Shown piece by piece: positions 30,615-39,355 of a stretch of DNA of 45,499 nt. Within the stretch, counting starts at the first letter, position 1. Every line of letters begins with the position of its first letter. Position numbers and translations under genes: made by a program. The notes beneath the pieces were generated by a model. The model ran no database searches. It saw only the letters and a program-made list of their open reading frames with translations, and was not told where the DNA came from. The stretch spans positions 1 to 45,499 of the forward strand of contig CADAUZ010000018.1 in NCBI GenBank assembly GCA_902791215.1, given 5' to 3'. The stretch comes from Oscillospiraceae bacterium. Its GTDB lineage: Bacteria; Bacillota; Clostridia; Oscillospirales; Oscillospiraceae.

Positions 30615-31223
30615 CTATTTTCCGATCTCCCCATCCGGGATCTCGATGATGCAGTAATCGTACGCGTTGATGACCGTGGTGTCGCCGTATGTGCAGCGCT
30701 GGGGGATGTTGACGCCGTAGTCGCGGTGGACGTGGCCGTGGATAAACCAGCGCGGGTGCCAGCGGTCGAGCAGGCGCCGGAAGCAGTTGAAGCCCCGGTG
30801 GGGCAGATCGTCCAGATCGTTCAGCCCGTGAAGCGGCGCGTGCGTCAGCAGGATGTCAAAGCCCTTACTGCGCCTGAGTGGGATTCCCAGGCGGAAAAGC
30901 CGCCGCTTCATCTCCCGCTCGGTGTACATGTACTTCCCGTCGCGGTACTTGTAGGACCCGCCGAGACCCACGACGCGCACGCCCTTGCAGGTGTACACCT
31001 TATCGTCCACGCACACGCAGCCGCCCGGTTCGCGGCTGTAGCGATCGTCGTGGTTGCCGTGGACATACAGCACCGGACAGTTCGCCATGGTGACCAGAAA
31101 CTCCAGGTATTCCGGGTGCAGGTCGCCGCAGGAGAGGATCAGGTCGAAGCCTTCCAGTCTCCCGGGCCGGTAGTATTCATAAAAGCGCTTTGACTCCACA
31201 TCCGAAACCGCCAGGATCTTCAT
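30615..31223 (-). CDS. calcineurin-like metallophosphoesterase
   Basis: The 202-aa protein shows the metallophosphoesterase motifs GDLH (33-36), GNHDDR (about 55-60), LLTHAPLHG and GHVH near the C-terminus. The first motif reads SDVES rather than the usual D-x-H, so the first-site His is replaced by Glu; the enzyme may use another metal set or be weakened. It belongs to the small YfcE/Ser-Thr phosphatase-like proteins; substrate unknown. Located alone on the minus strand, with repeats at its 3' side. Confidence 0.85.
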   Translation of the reverse strand: MKILAVSDVESKRFYEYYRPGRLEGFDLILSCGDLHPEYLEFLVTMANCPVLYVHGNHDDRYSREPGGCVCVDDKVYTCKGVRVVGLGGSYKYRDGKYMYTEREMKRRLFRLGIPLRRSKGFDILLTHAPLHGLNDLDDLPHRGFNCFRRLLDRWHPRWFIHGHVHRDYGVNIPQRCTYGDTTVINAYDYCIIEIPDGEIGK

Positions 31224-31349
31224 AGGCAGTGTACCTCTGCTGCACCGTCCCTTATAAGATTCTTCGCTTTGCTCAGAATGACAGGATAAGACGGATTATT
31301 TCAGAAAATTGTACTTTCTGAAACCAACCTTGTCAATTGGCAGAGTGCC

Positions 31350-32261
31350 CTATATTCGTGCCGCGTTTTTGTCAAGTATTCTGCTTACGATCTGGATAAA
31401 GCCCTCGGCATAGCGGGGCAGCTTTTCGCCCTTGCGCCAGCAGGCATAGAGATGGCGGCGGTTTTCGTAGTCCATGAGCGGGTAGAATACCCCGCCGCGC
31501 CGGGCGTAATCGTCCACGAAGATGTCCGAGCAGAGCATGCAGGCCCCCGCCTGGACCGCCACGCGCTTGGCGACCTCCAGCGAGTCCGTCTCCAGCAGGA
31601 TCTGGGGCTTGATGCCCTCCGCGCGGAACAGGCTGTCCTGCACCACGCGCACGCTGTGGCCCGGCTTGAGGGAGACGAAGGCGTCCTCCCGGATCATGCT
31701 CAGACGGATGGGTGTGCCGGGCGGGAGCTGGTTTGCGATGGAGGCGTTTTTGCCCGCGAGCACGCCGATCACTTCCTTCTCTATTAAGGTAAAGGAGAGC
31801 GAGGGGCTGACGGACTCCACCGCCGCGAGGGCAAGGTCGATCTCCCCGGCCTCCAGCAGCTCCTCCAGCCTTGCGCTGCCCTCCTCCCGCAGGTCGACCG
31901 AGACCTTCGGGTACTGCATGGTAAACCACGGCAGGGCCACCGGCAGGATCTGGATGGCGCGCTGGACGCTGATGCCGAGGCGCAAAAGGCCGCTGTTTTC
32001 CTGGCGGATCTCCCGCAGCTCGTTTTCAAGCCTGTCATTGACCGAGAGCATCACGTTCGCCGCCTCGAGGTACTTCTGTCCGGCGTAGGTCAGGCGCAGG
32101 GGCGAGACCGTCCGGTCAAAGAGCGTGACGCCGTATTCGCCCTCCACCTGGCGGATCATCTGGCTCAGGGAGGGCTGGCTGACATAGAGCTTTTTGGCCG
32201 CCTGGGTGACGCTGCCCTCCTGCGCCACGGTGCGGATATAGAGCGCCTGCTTGAGGTTCAT
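31350..32261 (-). CDS. LysR-family regulator of the citrate genes (predicted)
   Basis: The 303-aa protein has the LysR winged helix (residues 1-60: LKQALYIRTVAQEGSVTQAA, then VSQPSLSQMIRQVE) and a two-lobed inducer-binding domain. ATG 32261 follows CAGGAGGCAAAG; an upstream extension of 19 residues is unlikely. It is transcribed divergently from citD with overlapping promoters, the classical position for a LysR activator of the neighbouring operon. Citrate or a breakdown product is the likely inducer, by inference only. Confidence 0.9.
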   Translation of the reverse strand: MNLKQALYIRTVAQEGSVTQAAKKLYVSQPSLSQMIRQVEGEYGVTLFDRTVSPLRLTYAGQKYLEAANVMLSVNDRLENELREIRQENSGLLRLGISVQRAIQILPVALPWFTMQYPKVSVDLREEGSARLEELLEAGEIDLALAAVESVSPSLSFTLIEKEVIGVLAGKNASIANQLPPGTPIRLSMIREDAFVSLKPGHSVRVVQDSLFRAEGIKPQILLETDSLEVAKRVAVQAGACMLCSDIFVDDYARRGGVFYPLMDYENRRHLYACWRKGEKLPRYAEGFIQIVSRILDKNAARI

Positions 32262-32337
32262 AAGCTTTGCCTCCTGTCCGGGCGTTTTTTCGCCGATCTT
32301 TGACCAATCTGTTAACAACCATAATGTTTTCTTTATG

Positions 32338-32388
32338 ATTATATAATATTATTCCTATGCTTGTCAACAGTTATAGTGTTTTTATTAT
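32338..32388. promoter_or_regulatory. divergent overlapping promoters, LysR gene and citD
   Basis: For citD: TTGTCA (32361-32366) with TATTAT (32383-32388), 16-base spacer. For the LysR gene: TTGACA (32367-32362) with TATAAT (32343-32338), 18-base spacer. The two -35 boxes occupy almost the same bases, so binding of one polymerase or of the regulator should affect both directions. Flanking ATAAT/ATTAT dyads are candidate LysR sites. Confidence 0.6.
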
Positions 32389-32490
32389 GGGGTAACGGTG
32401 AAAAAGGCATTTGCGCAAGAGGCGCAAGAATGGTAAAGTATTAACGTGCGAAACCCGCTTTTACTACTCATTTGCGAGGAGGAATGTGAT

Positions 32491-32793
32491 ATGGAGATTC
32501 TGAAACCCGCCATGGCGGGGACCCTCGAATCCAGTGACGCCCAGGTCATGGTCGAGCCGGGCGAGGACGGGATCGAGCTTTCTCTGGAAAGCAGCGTCAT
32601 GAACCAGTACGGCCGCCAGATCAAGGCCACGGTTCTCGAGACGCTGGAGCGCCTGGGCGTTGAAAATGCCCGCGTCGCGGTCGTGGACAAGGGCGCGCTC
32701 GACTGCACGATCAAGGCCCGCGTGGAATGCGCGGTATTCCGCAGCTGCGGCCAGTCCGCAGAGAACATTCCCTGGGGAGGTGCCGTAAAATGA
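32491..32793 (+). CDS. citD: citrate lyase acyl carrier protein (gamma subunit)
   Basis: The 100-aa protein contains AGTLESSDAQV with S14, the residue that carries the phosphoribosyl-dephospho-CoA prosthetic group, and the DKGALDCTIKAR segment typical of CitD. It swings acetyl and citryl groups between the other two subunits. ATG 32491 follows GAGGAGGAATG. Its stop overlaps the citE start (ATGA). Confidence 0.95.
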   Translation: MEILKPAMAGTLESSDAQVMVEPGEDGIELSLESSVMNQYGRQIKATVLETLERLGVENARVAVVDKGALDCTIKARVECAVFRSCGQSAENIPWGGAVK

Positions 32794-33704
32794 TCCCTCG
32801 TCCCAGACCCGAGCGCTTCCGGCTTCGCCGCACCATGATGTTCATGAACGCGCAGAAGCCCGGCCTCATCAAGGACGCCTACATCTATGGCTGCGACAGC
32901 ATCATGCTGGACCTGGAGGACGCGGTCGCCGAGAACCAGAAGGACGCCGCCCGCTTCTCCCTGTACCACGCGCTGAAAACCATCGACTACGGCGACACCG
33001 AGGTCATCGTCCGCATCAACGGCCTTGACACCCCGCACTGGCAGGAGGACATCCGCGTGTGCGTGGCGGGCGGGGCCGACGGCATCCGCATCGCCAAGTG
33101 CGAAAGCGCCCAGGACGTGCTGACGGTCGAGAAGGCCGTCGAGAAAGCCGAAGAGGAATTCGGCGTGGAGAAGGGCCGCACCCTGCTCATGGCCGCCTTA
33201 GAGAGCCCCAAGGGCATCCTCAATGCCTATGAGATCTGCTCGGCGTCCGAGCGTATGCTGGGCGTCGCCATCTCCGGCGGCGACTTCCGCAAGTGCATGC
33301 AGACCAAGCCCACCCCCGACGGCATCGACATGGTGACCGCCCGCGGCATGATGCTCATCGCCGCCCGCGCAGCCGGTGTGCAGTGCTTCGACACCGTGTT
33401 CACCAACCTCGACGATCAGGAGGGCTTCGAGGCCGAGGTCCTGCAGAACAAGGCCATGGGCTTTGACGGCAAGAGCCTCATCAACCCCAAGCAGATCCGC
33501 TTCGTCCATCAGGTCTTCGCCCCCACGGAGAAGGAGATCATCCAGGCCGAGAAGATCGTCCGCGCCTACCGCGAGCAGAGCGCCGCGGGCGTCGGCGTGT
33601 TCACCGTCGACGGCAAGATGATCGACATCGCCTTCATCCCCGGTGCCGAGAGGACCCTGAAACTCGCCCGCGCCTGCGGACTTTGGGAGGGAGATCTGGT
33701 ATGA
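32790..33704 (+). CDS. citE: citrate lyase beta subunit (citryl-ACP lyase)
   Basis: The 304-aa HpcH/HpaI-type aldolase cleaves citryl-ACP to oxaloacetate and acetyl-ACP. Signature segments are DSIMLDLEDAVAENQKD (metal-binding Glu/Asp), RINGLDTPH, LMAALESPKGI and KSLINPKQI. Start and stop overlap the neighbours by ATGA on both sides, indicating strict translational coupling in citDEF. Confidence 0.95.
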   Translation: MIPRPRPERFRLRRTMMFMNAQKPGLIKDAYIYGCDSIMLDLEDAVAENQKDAARFSLYHALKTIDYGDTEVIVRINGLDTPHWQEDIRVCVAGGADGIRIAKCESAQDVLTVEKAVEKAEEEFGVEKGRTLLMAALESPKGILNAYEICSASERMLGVAISGGDFRKCMQTKPTPDGIDMVTARGMMLIAARAAGVQCFDTVFTNLDDQEGFEAEVLQNKAMGFDGKSLINPKQIRFVHQVFAPTEKEIIQAEKIVRAYREQSAAGVGVFTVDGKMIDIAFIPGAERTLKLARACGLWEGDLV

Positions 33705-35263
33705 AAAACGCAGTAGGCAGAGACATTCCCGATTTCCTGCTGGTTGACGGCAAGGAAGTCTACCAGGGAAAGAATTACATGGACGGCAAGTATCTCCAGA
33801 AGGCCGCCCCCAAGACCCGCCGCTATGAAAAGCCCCAGGAGAGCAAGATCGTTTCAAGCCTCGTCGACGCGCTCAAGCAGTGCGGCGCGAAGAGCGGCAT
33901 GACCTTCAGCTTCCACCACCATCTGCGCGACGGCGACTTTGTGGTCAACATGGTCATGAAGGCCGCCATCGAGGAGCTGGGGCTCGAGGATCTGACCATC
34001 GCCGCCTCCTCCCTGGGTTCCGCCCACGACCCCATTGCCGATTACATCGAGCAGGGCAAGGTCGTCGGCATCCAGACCAGCGGCATCCGCGGCAGAATGG
34101 GCGAGGTCGTCTCCAAGGGCAAGCTCAAGACCCGCGCCATCATCCGCAGCCACGGCGGACGTCCCCGCGCCATCGAGGCCGGTGAGGTCCATATCGACAT
34201 CGCCTTCATCGCCGCCCCCACGAGCGACTGTGTCGGCAACTGCCGCGGCATCGGCGGCAAGTCCAACTGCGGCTCCATGGGCTACGCCATGACCGACGCG
34301 AAATACGCCGATCATGTTGTCGTCGTCACCGACTGCCTGGTGGACTTCCCGAACATGCCCGCTTCTGTTGAGGCCATCGACGTGGACGCCGTCGTGGTCG
34401 TTGACTCCATCGGCAACCCCAAGAAGATCGCCTCCGCCGCGGCCCGCATCTCCCAGAACCCCCGCGACCTGATGATGGCCGAGGACGTGGCGAGAGTCAT
34501 CGCCTCCACGCCCTATTTCAAGGACGGCTTCTCCTTCCAGACCGGCGTCGGCGGCCCGTCGCTCGCTGCCAACCTCTTCCTCGAGAAGTACATGGACGAG
34601 CGCAACATCAAGATGGGCTGGGCCATCGGCGGCATCTGCGGCCCCATGGTCGAGATGCTCAAGAAGGGCAAGGTCGGCAAGGTCATCGACGTGCAGGACT
34701 TCGACCTGGACGCTGTCAACTCCATCAACCAGACCCCGAACCACTTTGAGATGAGCGCCTCCCAGTACGCAAACCCCGCCAACAAGGGCGCGTTCGTCAA
34801 CAAGCTGGACTTCGTGGTCCTGGCAGCGCTTGAGATCGACACCGGCTTCAACGTCAACGTCCTCACCGGCTCCGACGGCATCCTGCGCGGCGCCCCCGGC
34901 GGACACCCCGACACCGCTGCCGGCTCCAAGTGCTGCATCATCGTCACCCCGCTCATTCGCGGCCGCATGGCGACCGTGTGCGAGCATGTCGTCACCGTCA
35001 CCACCCCCGGCGACTGTGTGGACGTTCTCGTCACCGACTACGGCATCGCGGTCAACCCCCTGCGCCCCGACCTCATCGAGTGCCTTGACAACGCGGGCAT
35101 CAAGCATGTCCCCATCGAGGAGCTCAAGGAGAAGGCTTACAGCATGGTCGGCAGACCCGACGACCTCCAGTGGGAAGACGAGGTAGTCGCCGTGCTCGAG
35201 GCCCGCGACGGCACCATCCTCGACGTTATCCGCAAAATCAAGCCCTACACCCTCGAAGACTGA
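33701..35263 (+). CDS. citF: citrate lyase alpha subunit (citrate CoA-transferase)
   Basis: The 520-aa protein is the CoA-transferase-like subunit that exchanges acetyl for citryl on the acyl carrier. It shows FSFHHHLRDGDFVVNMV, SSLGSAHDPIADYI, SNCGSMGYAMTDAKYADH and, near the end, GSDGILRGAPGGHPDTAAG, matching CitF over its whole length. ATG 33701 follows GGAGGGAGAT. It ends the citDEF set; a palindromic repeat separates it from the transporter gene. Confidence 0.95.
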   Translation: MKNAVGRDIPDFLLVDGKEVYQGKNYMDGKYLQKAAPKTRRYEKPQESKIVSSLVDALKQCGAKSGMTFSFHHHLRDGDFVVNMVMKAAIEELGLEDLTIAASSLGSAHDPIADYIEQGKVVGIQTSGIRGRMGEVVSKGKLKTRAIIRSHGGRPRAIEAGEVHIDIAFIAAPTSDCVGNCRGIGGKSNCGSMGYAMTDAKYADHVVVVTDCLVDFPNMPASVEAIDVDAVVVVDSIGNPKKIASAAARISQNPRDLMMAEDVARVIASTPYFKDGFSFQTGVGGPSLAANLFLEKYMDERNIKMGWAIGGICGPMVEMLKKGKVGKVIDVQDFDLDAVNSINQTPNHFEMSASQYANPANKGAFVNKLDFVVLAALEIDTGFNVNVLTGSDGILRGAPGGHPDTAAGSKCCIIVTPLIRGRMATVCEHVVTVTTPGDCVDVLVTDYGIAVNPLRPDLIECLDNAGIKHVPIEELKEKAYSMVGRPDDLQWEDEVVAVLEARDGTILDVIRKIKPYTLED

Positions 35264-35277
35264 AAACAGCGTTTCCC

Positions 35278-35471
35278 GGCTCCCCCTTTGGGGGAGCTGG
35301 CATCCGGCGTCTCACGCAAGCCGGATGACTGAGAGGGCTTGGCTCCCCCTTTGGGGGAGCTGGCACCAGTGCGCACACTGGTGACTGAGAGGGCGCCCTT
35401 GACATAACAAGCCCTCTCCGTCGCTGCGCGACACCTCCCCCATTCCGCCGCAAGCGGCTGGGGGAGGCAAG
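35278..35471. repeat. GGCTCCCCC-type palindromic repeat, copy 3 (duplicated left half)
   Basis: Here the left half (GGCTCCCCCTTTGGGGGAGC ... CTGAGAGGGC) occurs twice in tandem with different inner hairpins (CATCCGGC...GCCGGATG and CACCAGTG...CACTGGTG), followed by one right half (GCCCTCTCCG ... GGGGGAGGCAAG). It lies between citF and the transporter gene inside a likely operon and could attenuate transcription. Confidence 0.8.
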
Positions 35472-35504
35472 AAAAAGGATTTATTTAGAAAAAGGGGATT
35501 TATT

Positions 35505-36911
35505 ATGAGTAACACCATCGTTGGCATTCTTGGTCTGCTGACCATCGTCGCCATCGTCGTCACGCTCTTCAAGAGCAAGACGCAGCCCGCCATCGCGTTC
35601 ATCGTATGGCCCACCATCCTGGCCCTGATCCTCGTCATCGGCGGCCGCCACAGCTTTGACGACATCGCCGCCATGATCAAGTCCGGCTTCTCCAGCACCG
35701 GCCCGACCGCGGCCCTGTTCGTCTTCTCCGTTCTCTACTTCGGCTTCATGACCGACGCCGGCATGTTTGATGTCATCATCGGCAAGCTCATGAAGCTCGT
35801 CGGCGACAACGTCATCGGCGTTGCGGTCGTCACCTGCATCATCGCTCTCGTCGGCCACCTCGACGGCGGCGGCGCTTCCACCTTCTGCATCGTGATCCCC
35901 GCCATGCTGCCCGTCTTCAAGCGCATGCACATGCGTCCCACCTCCCTGCTGCGCATTGCGGTCCTGGCAATGGGCGTTCTGAACCTGATGCCCTGGGCCG
36001 GCCCCACCATGCGCGCGGCTTCCGTTCTCGGCACCGAGGCGGGCGCTCTGTGGAAAACCATCCTGCCCGTGCAGATCTTCGGTATCGTCCTGGCTCTGGC
36101 CCACGCTGTCCTGACCGGCTTCCAGGAGAAGAAGCGCGGCGCCGGTCTCCACGGCAAGCTTGCCGAGACCGAGGGTGTCATCGAGCTTGACGAGACCGCC
36201 GGCGCCGCCTCCGCGGGCGACAGCGAGCTTGCCCGCCCGAAGCTCTTCATCTTCAACATTCTGCTGACCGTCGCCGTTATCGCGATGCTCATCTGGGACG
36301 TGTTCCCCAGCTACTACCCCTTCATGATCGGCTGCGCCGTGGCTCTGTTCGTCAACTACGGCTTCTCCGCCAAGATGCACAAGAAGATCATCAACCTCCA
36401 TGCCGGTCCCGCCCTCATGATGTGCTCCACCCTGATGGGTGCCGCCGTCCTCATGGGCATCCTCACCTCCAGCATGGGCGCCGACGGCAAGGTCATCTCC
36501 GCCAAGGTCATGGAGCTGCCCGAGGACGCGCTGCCCTCCGTGGTCCGCTGCCTTGCGAACATGGTCGCCAGCTTCATGCCCGCCGCTCTCGGCAAGCAGC
36601 TGCCGCTCGTTATCGGCATCCTGTCCGTGCCTCTGGCTCTGGCCTTCGACACCGACTCCTACTTCTACGGCATGCTGCCCGTGGTCATCGGCATCGGTCA
36701 GGCCTTCGGCGTTGCGGCCCAGCCCATCGCCGTTGCCATGGTCATCTGCCGCAACTGCGCCACCTTCATCAGCCCCATGGTCCCCGCGACCCTGCTCGGC
36801 ATCGGCCTTGCCGAGGTCGACATCAAGGATCATATCAAGGCGAGCTTCCTGTACGTCTGGGCCTTCTCCATCATCTGCATGATCGTCGGCAAGATCATCG
36901 GCATCATCTGA
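35505..36911 (+). CDS. CitMHS-family citrate transporter
   Basis: The 468-aa integral membrane protein has about 11-12 hydrophobic helices and the family hallmark GHLDGGGASTFCIVIPAMLP (about residues 118-137), with NLMPWAGPTMRAASVLG after it. CitMHS carriers import citrate as a metal complex (Mg2+ or Ca2+) or with protons. A charged loop (residues 205-245) splits the two halves. The start ATG follows an AAAAAGGGGA site. Location after citDEF and before the decarboxylase genes makes it the uptake step of the pathway. Confidence 0.92.
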   Translation: MSNTIVGILGLLTIVAIVVTLFKSKTQPAIAFIVWPTILALILVIGGRHSFDDIAAMIKSGFSSTGPTAALFVFSVLYFGFMTDAGMFDVIIGKLMKLVGDNVIGVAVVTCIIALVGHLDGGGASTFCIVIPAMLPVFKRMHMRPTSLLRIAVLAMGVLNLMPWAGPTMRAASVLGTEAGALWKTILPVQIFGIVLALAHAVLTGFQEKKRGAGLHGKLAETEGVIELDETAGAASAGDSELARPKLFIFNILLTVAVIAMLIWDVFPSYYPFMIGCAVALFVNYGFSAKMHKKIINLHAGPALMMCSTLMGAAVLMGILTSSMGADGKVISAKVMELPEDALPSVVRCLANMVASFMPAALGKQLPLVIGILSVPLALAFDTDSYFYGMLPVVIGIGQAFGVAAQPIAVAMVICRNCATFISPMVPATLLGIGLAEVDIKDHIKASFLYVWAFSIICMIVGKIIGII

Positions 36912-36925
36912 GTTTTGTCCCTGTC

Positions 36926-36957
36926 CCCTCCTCCGGGAAACCGGGGGAGGGTCTTGC
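36926..36957 (+). terminator. hairpin after citrate transporter
   Basis: CCCTCCTCCGG and CCGGGGGAGGG arms with a GAAA loop, followed by GTCTTGCC; a modest T content makes it a weak terminator. Confidence 0.6.
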
Positions 36958-37076
36958 CATTCGTATGGCTCCGTTTTTTCTGCGGCAGAGCGCCGCACGA
37001 TCGAAATATCATCAATATTCCATAAAGAATCCCCCCTTTCGGGCGGAAAAAAGTAAAGAATTGTCAAAGCTGTGCA

Positions 37077-37106
37077 TTGACAAAACAGGTGCATTCGCAT
37101 TAAGAT
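37077..37106 (+). promoter_or_regulatory. promoter of the oxaloacetate decarboxylase operon
   Basis: TTGACA (37077-37082) with TAAGAT (37101-37106), 18-base spacer, about 80 bases before oadA. Together with the upstream hairpin this suggests a separate oad transcript. Confidence 0.55.
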
Positions 37107-37188
37107 ATACGGCAAAGGCTCCTGCGTTCCGACGCCGGATTTCTATAGAGCAAAAACATTTTATATAGCGTAAACAGAGGAGGTACGT

Positions 37189-38574
37189 ATGAAGAAAATA
37201 CAGTTTACCGAAACAGTCCTTCGCGACGCGAACCAGTCACTTGTCGCGACGAGGCTGGGCTTCAACCAGTTTGAGCCCATCCTCAAAACCATCGACCAGG
37301 CTGGCTTCTACTCCGTGGAATGCTGGGGCGGCGCCACGTTCGACGTGTGCCTGCGCTTCCTGAACGAGGACCCCTGGGAGCGCCTGCGCAAGATCCGCGC
37401 GGCCATGCCCAACACCAAGCTGCAGATGCTGCTCAGAGGCCAGAACATCCTGGGCTACAAACACTACAGCGACGACATCGTCCGCCGCTTCGTCCGCGCA
37501 GCGGTGCGCAACGGCATCGACATCATCCGCATTTTCGACGCTCTCAACGACGTGACGAACCTCAAGGTCGCCGTTGAGGAGACCGTCAAGTCCGGAGCCA
37601 TGGCCTCCTGCGCCATCTCCTACACCACCTCCCCCGTGCACACCCTGCAGAAGTATGTCGAGATGGTCAAGGAGCTCAAGAAGATGGGTGCCGCCACGAT
37701 ATGCATCAAGGACATGGCCGGCATCATGAGCCCCAAGGAGGCCTATGACCTCATCTCCGCCATCAAGGATGCCGTCGACCTGCCCGTCGTCGTACACACC
37801 CACTGCACCACCGGCCTTGCCTTCATGACCTACATGAAGTCCGTGGAAGCCGGCGCCGACGTGATCGACACCGCCATCTCCCCCTTCTCCGGCGGCACCT
37901 CCCAGCCCGCCACCGAGACCCTCGAGTACACCTTCCGTCAGATGGGCTACGAGACCGGCCTCGACACCGACAAGCTCCACGAGATGGCAAACTTCTTTAA
38001 ACCCATCCGTGCCGACTTCCTGGCCAAGGGTACGCTCAACCCCATCTCCATGGCCACCGATACCCAGTGCCTGACCTATCAGATCCCCGGCGGCATGCTC
38101 TCGAACCTTCTCTCTCAGCTCAAGAGCCTCAACGCCCTGGACAAGTTCGACGAGGCCCTGCTGGAGACCCCGCGCGTGCGCGCCGACATGGGCTATCCTC
38201 CCCTCGTCACCCCCACCTCCCAGCTCATCGGCACCCAGGCCGTGCAGAACGTCCTGGCGGGCGAGCGCTACAAGAACGTCGGCGCTGAGCTGAAGGCATA
38301 CTGCCGCGGCGAGTACGGCAAGACCCCCGCTCCCATCAACAAGGAAGTCCAGGCCAAGATCCTCGGCGACGAGAAGCCTCTCACCGGCCGCTACGCCGAC
38401 ACTTTGCCCAAGGACATTTTCGAGAAGGCCCAGGCCGAGCTCGGCGATACCGCCAGATGCGAGGAAGACGTCCTGAGCTACATCTCCTTCCCGCCGGTCG
38501 CCGAGAAGTTCTTTGCCGCCCGCAAGGAGCAGGAGGAGAAGAAGGTCAAGTACTCCATCGTTTCCGTTGACTGA
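37189..38574 (+). CDS. oadA: oxaloacetate decarboxylase alpha subunit, carboxyltransferase domain
   Basis: The 461-aa TIM-barrel enzyme transfers the carboxyl of oxaloacetate to biotin. It shows TVLRDANQSL, the metal/carbamyl-Lys segment ICIKDMAG (K174) and metal ligands H203 and H205 (VHTHCTTG). Unlike the fused enterobacterial form of about 590 residues, it lacks the biotin domain, which is encoded separately downstream. GAGGAGGTACGT precedes the ATG. It heads a four-gene operon with the gamma, biotin-carrier and beta genes. Confidence 0.95.
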   Translation: MKKIQFTETVLRDANQSLVATRLGFNQFEPILKTIDQAGFYSVECWGGATFDVCLRFLNEDPWERLRKIRAAMPNTKLQMLLRGQNILGYKHYSDDIVRRFVRAAVRNGIDIIRIFDALNDVTNLKVAVEETVKSGAMASCAISYTTSPVHTLQKYVEMVKELKKMGAATICIKDMAGIMSPKEAYDLISAIKDAVDLPVVVHTHCTTGLAFMTYMKSVEAGADVIDTAISPFSGGTSQPATETLEYTFRQMGYETGLDTDKLHEMANFFKPIRADFLAKGTLNPISMATDTQCLTYQIPGGMLSNLLSQLKSLNALDKFDEALLETPRVRADMGYPPLVTPTSQLIGTQAVQNVLAGERYKNVGAELKAYCRGEYGKTPAPINKEVQAKILGDEKPLTGRYADTLPKDIFEKAQAELGDTARCEEDVLSYISFPPVAEKFFAARKEQEEKKVKYSIVSVD

Positions 38575-38591
38575 GACTGGAGGAAATTACC

Positions 38592-38945
38592 GTGATTGAT
38601 TTAGTTAACATTTCCGTCGGCAACGCGGCCGGTTATGCGCTGCTGGGCTACCTCGTGGTGTTCTTCGGTCTGGTGCTTCTGATGTGCGTCATCTTCGCCA
38701 TGGGCAAGATCATGCACAAGGAGAAGCCCGCCGCAGCCCCCGCTGCCGCCGCGCCTGCTGCCGCTCCCGCGGCACCGGCTCCGAAGGCCGAGCCCGCCCC
38801 CGGCTCCGCGGGCGACTTCAAGCTCTACAACACCGATCCGCGCGACGCCGCCATGGTCATGGCAATCGTTGCCGACACGCTCGGCAAGCCGCTCAATGAG
38901 CTGCGCTTTATTTCCATCAGGGAGGTCAAAGAAGATGAAGTATAA
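38592..38945 (+). CDS. oadG: oxaloacetate decarboxylase gamma-type subunit
   Basis: The 117-aa protein has one N-terminal membrane helix (about residues 13-40), an Ala/Pro-rich linker and a C-terminal soluble segment (DPRDAAMVMAIVADTLGKPL). This fits the small OadG/MmdD-like subunit that joins alpha and beta and assembles the complex. GTG start after GGAGGAAATT. Its 3' end overlaps the start of the biotin carrier gene by 11 bases. Confidence 0.85.
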   Translation: MIDLVNISVGNAAGYALLGYLVVFFGLVLLMCVIFAMGKIMHKEKPAAAPAAAAPAAAPAAPAPKAEPAPGSAGDFKLYNTDPRDAAMVMAIVADTLGKPLNELRFISIREVKEDEV

Positions 38946-39345
38946 GGTTACGCTGAACAAGCGCGTTTATGAGGTAGAGGTCGAGCAGGGCGAGGCCATG
39001 CTCATCGACGAATACGAGATCAAGGCGCCCGCCGCCCCTGCTCCCGCTGCGGCCCCCGCCGCTGCCGCCCCCGTGGCTGCCGCCGCCCCTGCCGCTGCTC
39101 CCGCTGCCGCCCCCGCCGCCGGTCTTGCCGCGGGCGAGGTCGTCAAGAGCCCCATGCCCGGCAACGTCCTGAAGATCAACGTCACCCCCGGCCAGAAGGT
39201 CAACGAGGGCGACGTGCTGCTGATCCTCGAAGCCATGAAGATGGAGAACGAGGTCGTCTCCACCAAGACCGGCACGGTCGCGCAGATCGTGGTGGAAAAG
39301 GGTGCGGTCGTAGAGACCGGTTCTCCGCTCGTCGTAGTCGCATAA
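38935..39345 (+). CDS. biotin carboxyl carrier protein of the decarboxylase
   Basis: The 136-aa protein has a short N-terminal strand region, a long Ala/Pro linker (about residues 31-62) and a C-terminal biotinyl domain with the biotinylated K102 in EAMKMEN. It shuttles CO2 from the alpha to the beta subunit. ATG 38935 follows GGAGGTCAAAG within the end of oadG. It is the free-standing equivalent of the OadA C-terminus. Confidence 0.95.
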   Translation: MKYKVTLNKRVYEVEVEQGEAMLIDEYEIKAPAAPAPAAAPAAAAPVAAAAPAAAPAAAPAAGLAAGEVVKSPMPGNVLKINVTPGQKVNEGDVLLILEAMKMENEVVSTKTGTVAQIVVEKGAVVETGSPLVVVA

Positions 39346-39355
39346 GGAGGCAGGT

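Noticed and set aside
31256-31282. GATTCTTCGCTTTGCTCAGA-like motif as a terminator
   Set aside because: It is not self-complementary enough; I recall similar sequence as a scattered repeat in gut Firmicutes but cannot support a role here.
33854-35107. 417-codon open frame antisense to citF
   Set aside because: Low-complexity Asp/Gly/Val shadow; citF is unmistakable.
35481-37115. 544-codon open frame antisense to the citrate transporter
   Set aside because: His/Asp-rich shadow of a membrane protein gene.
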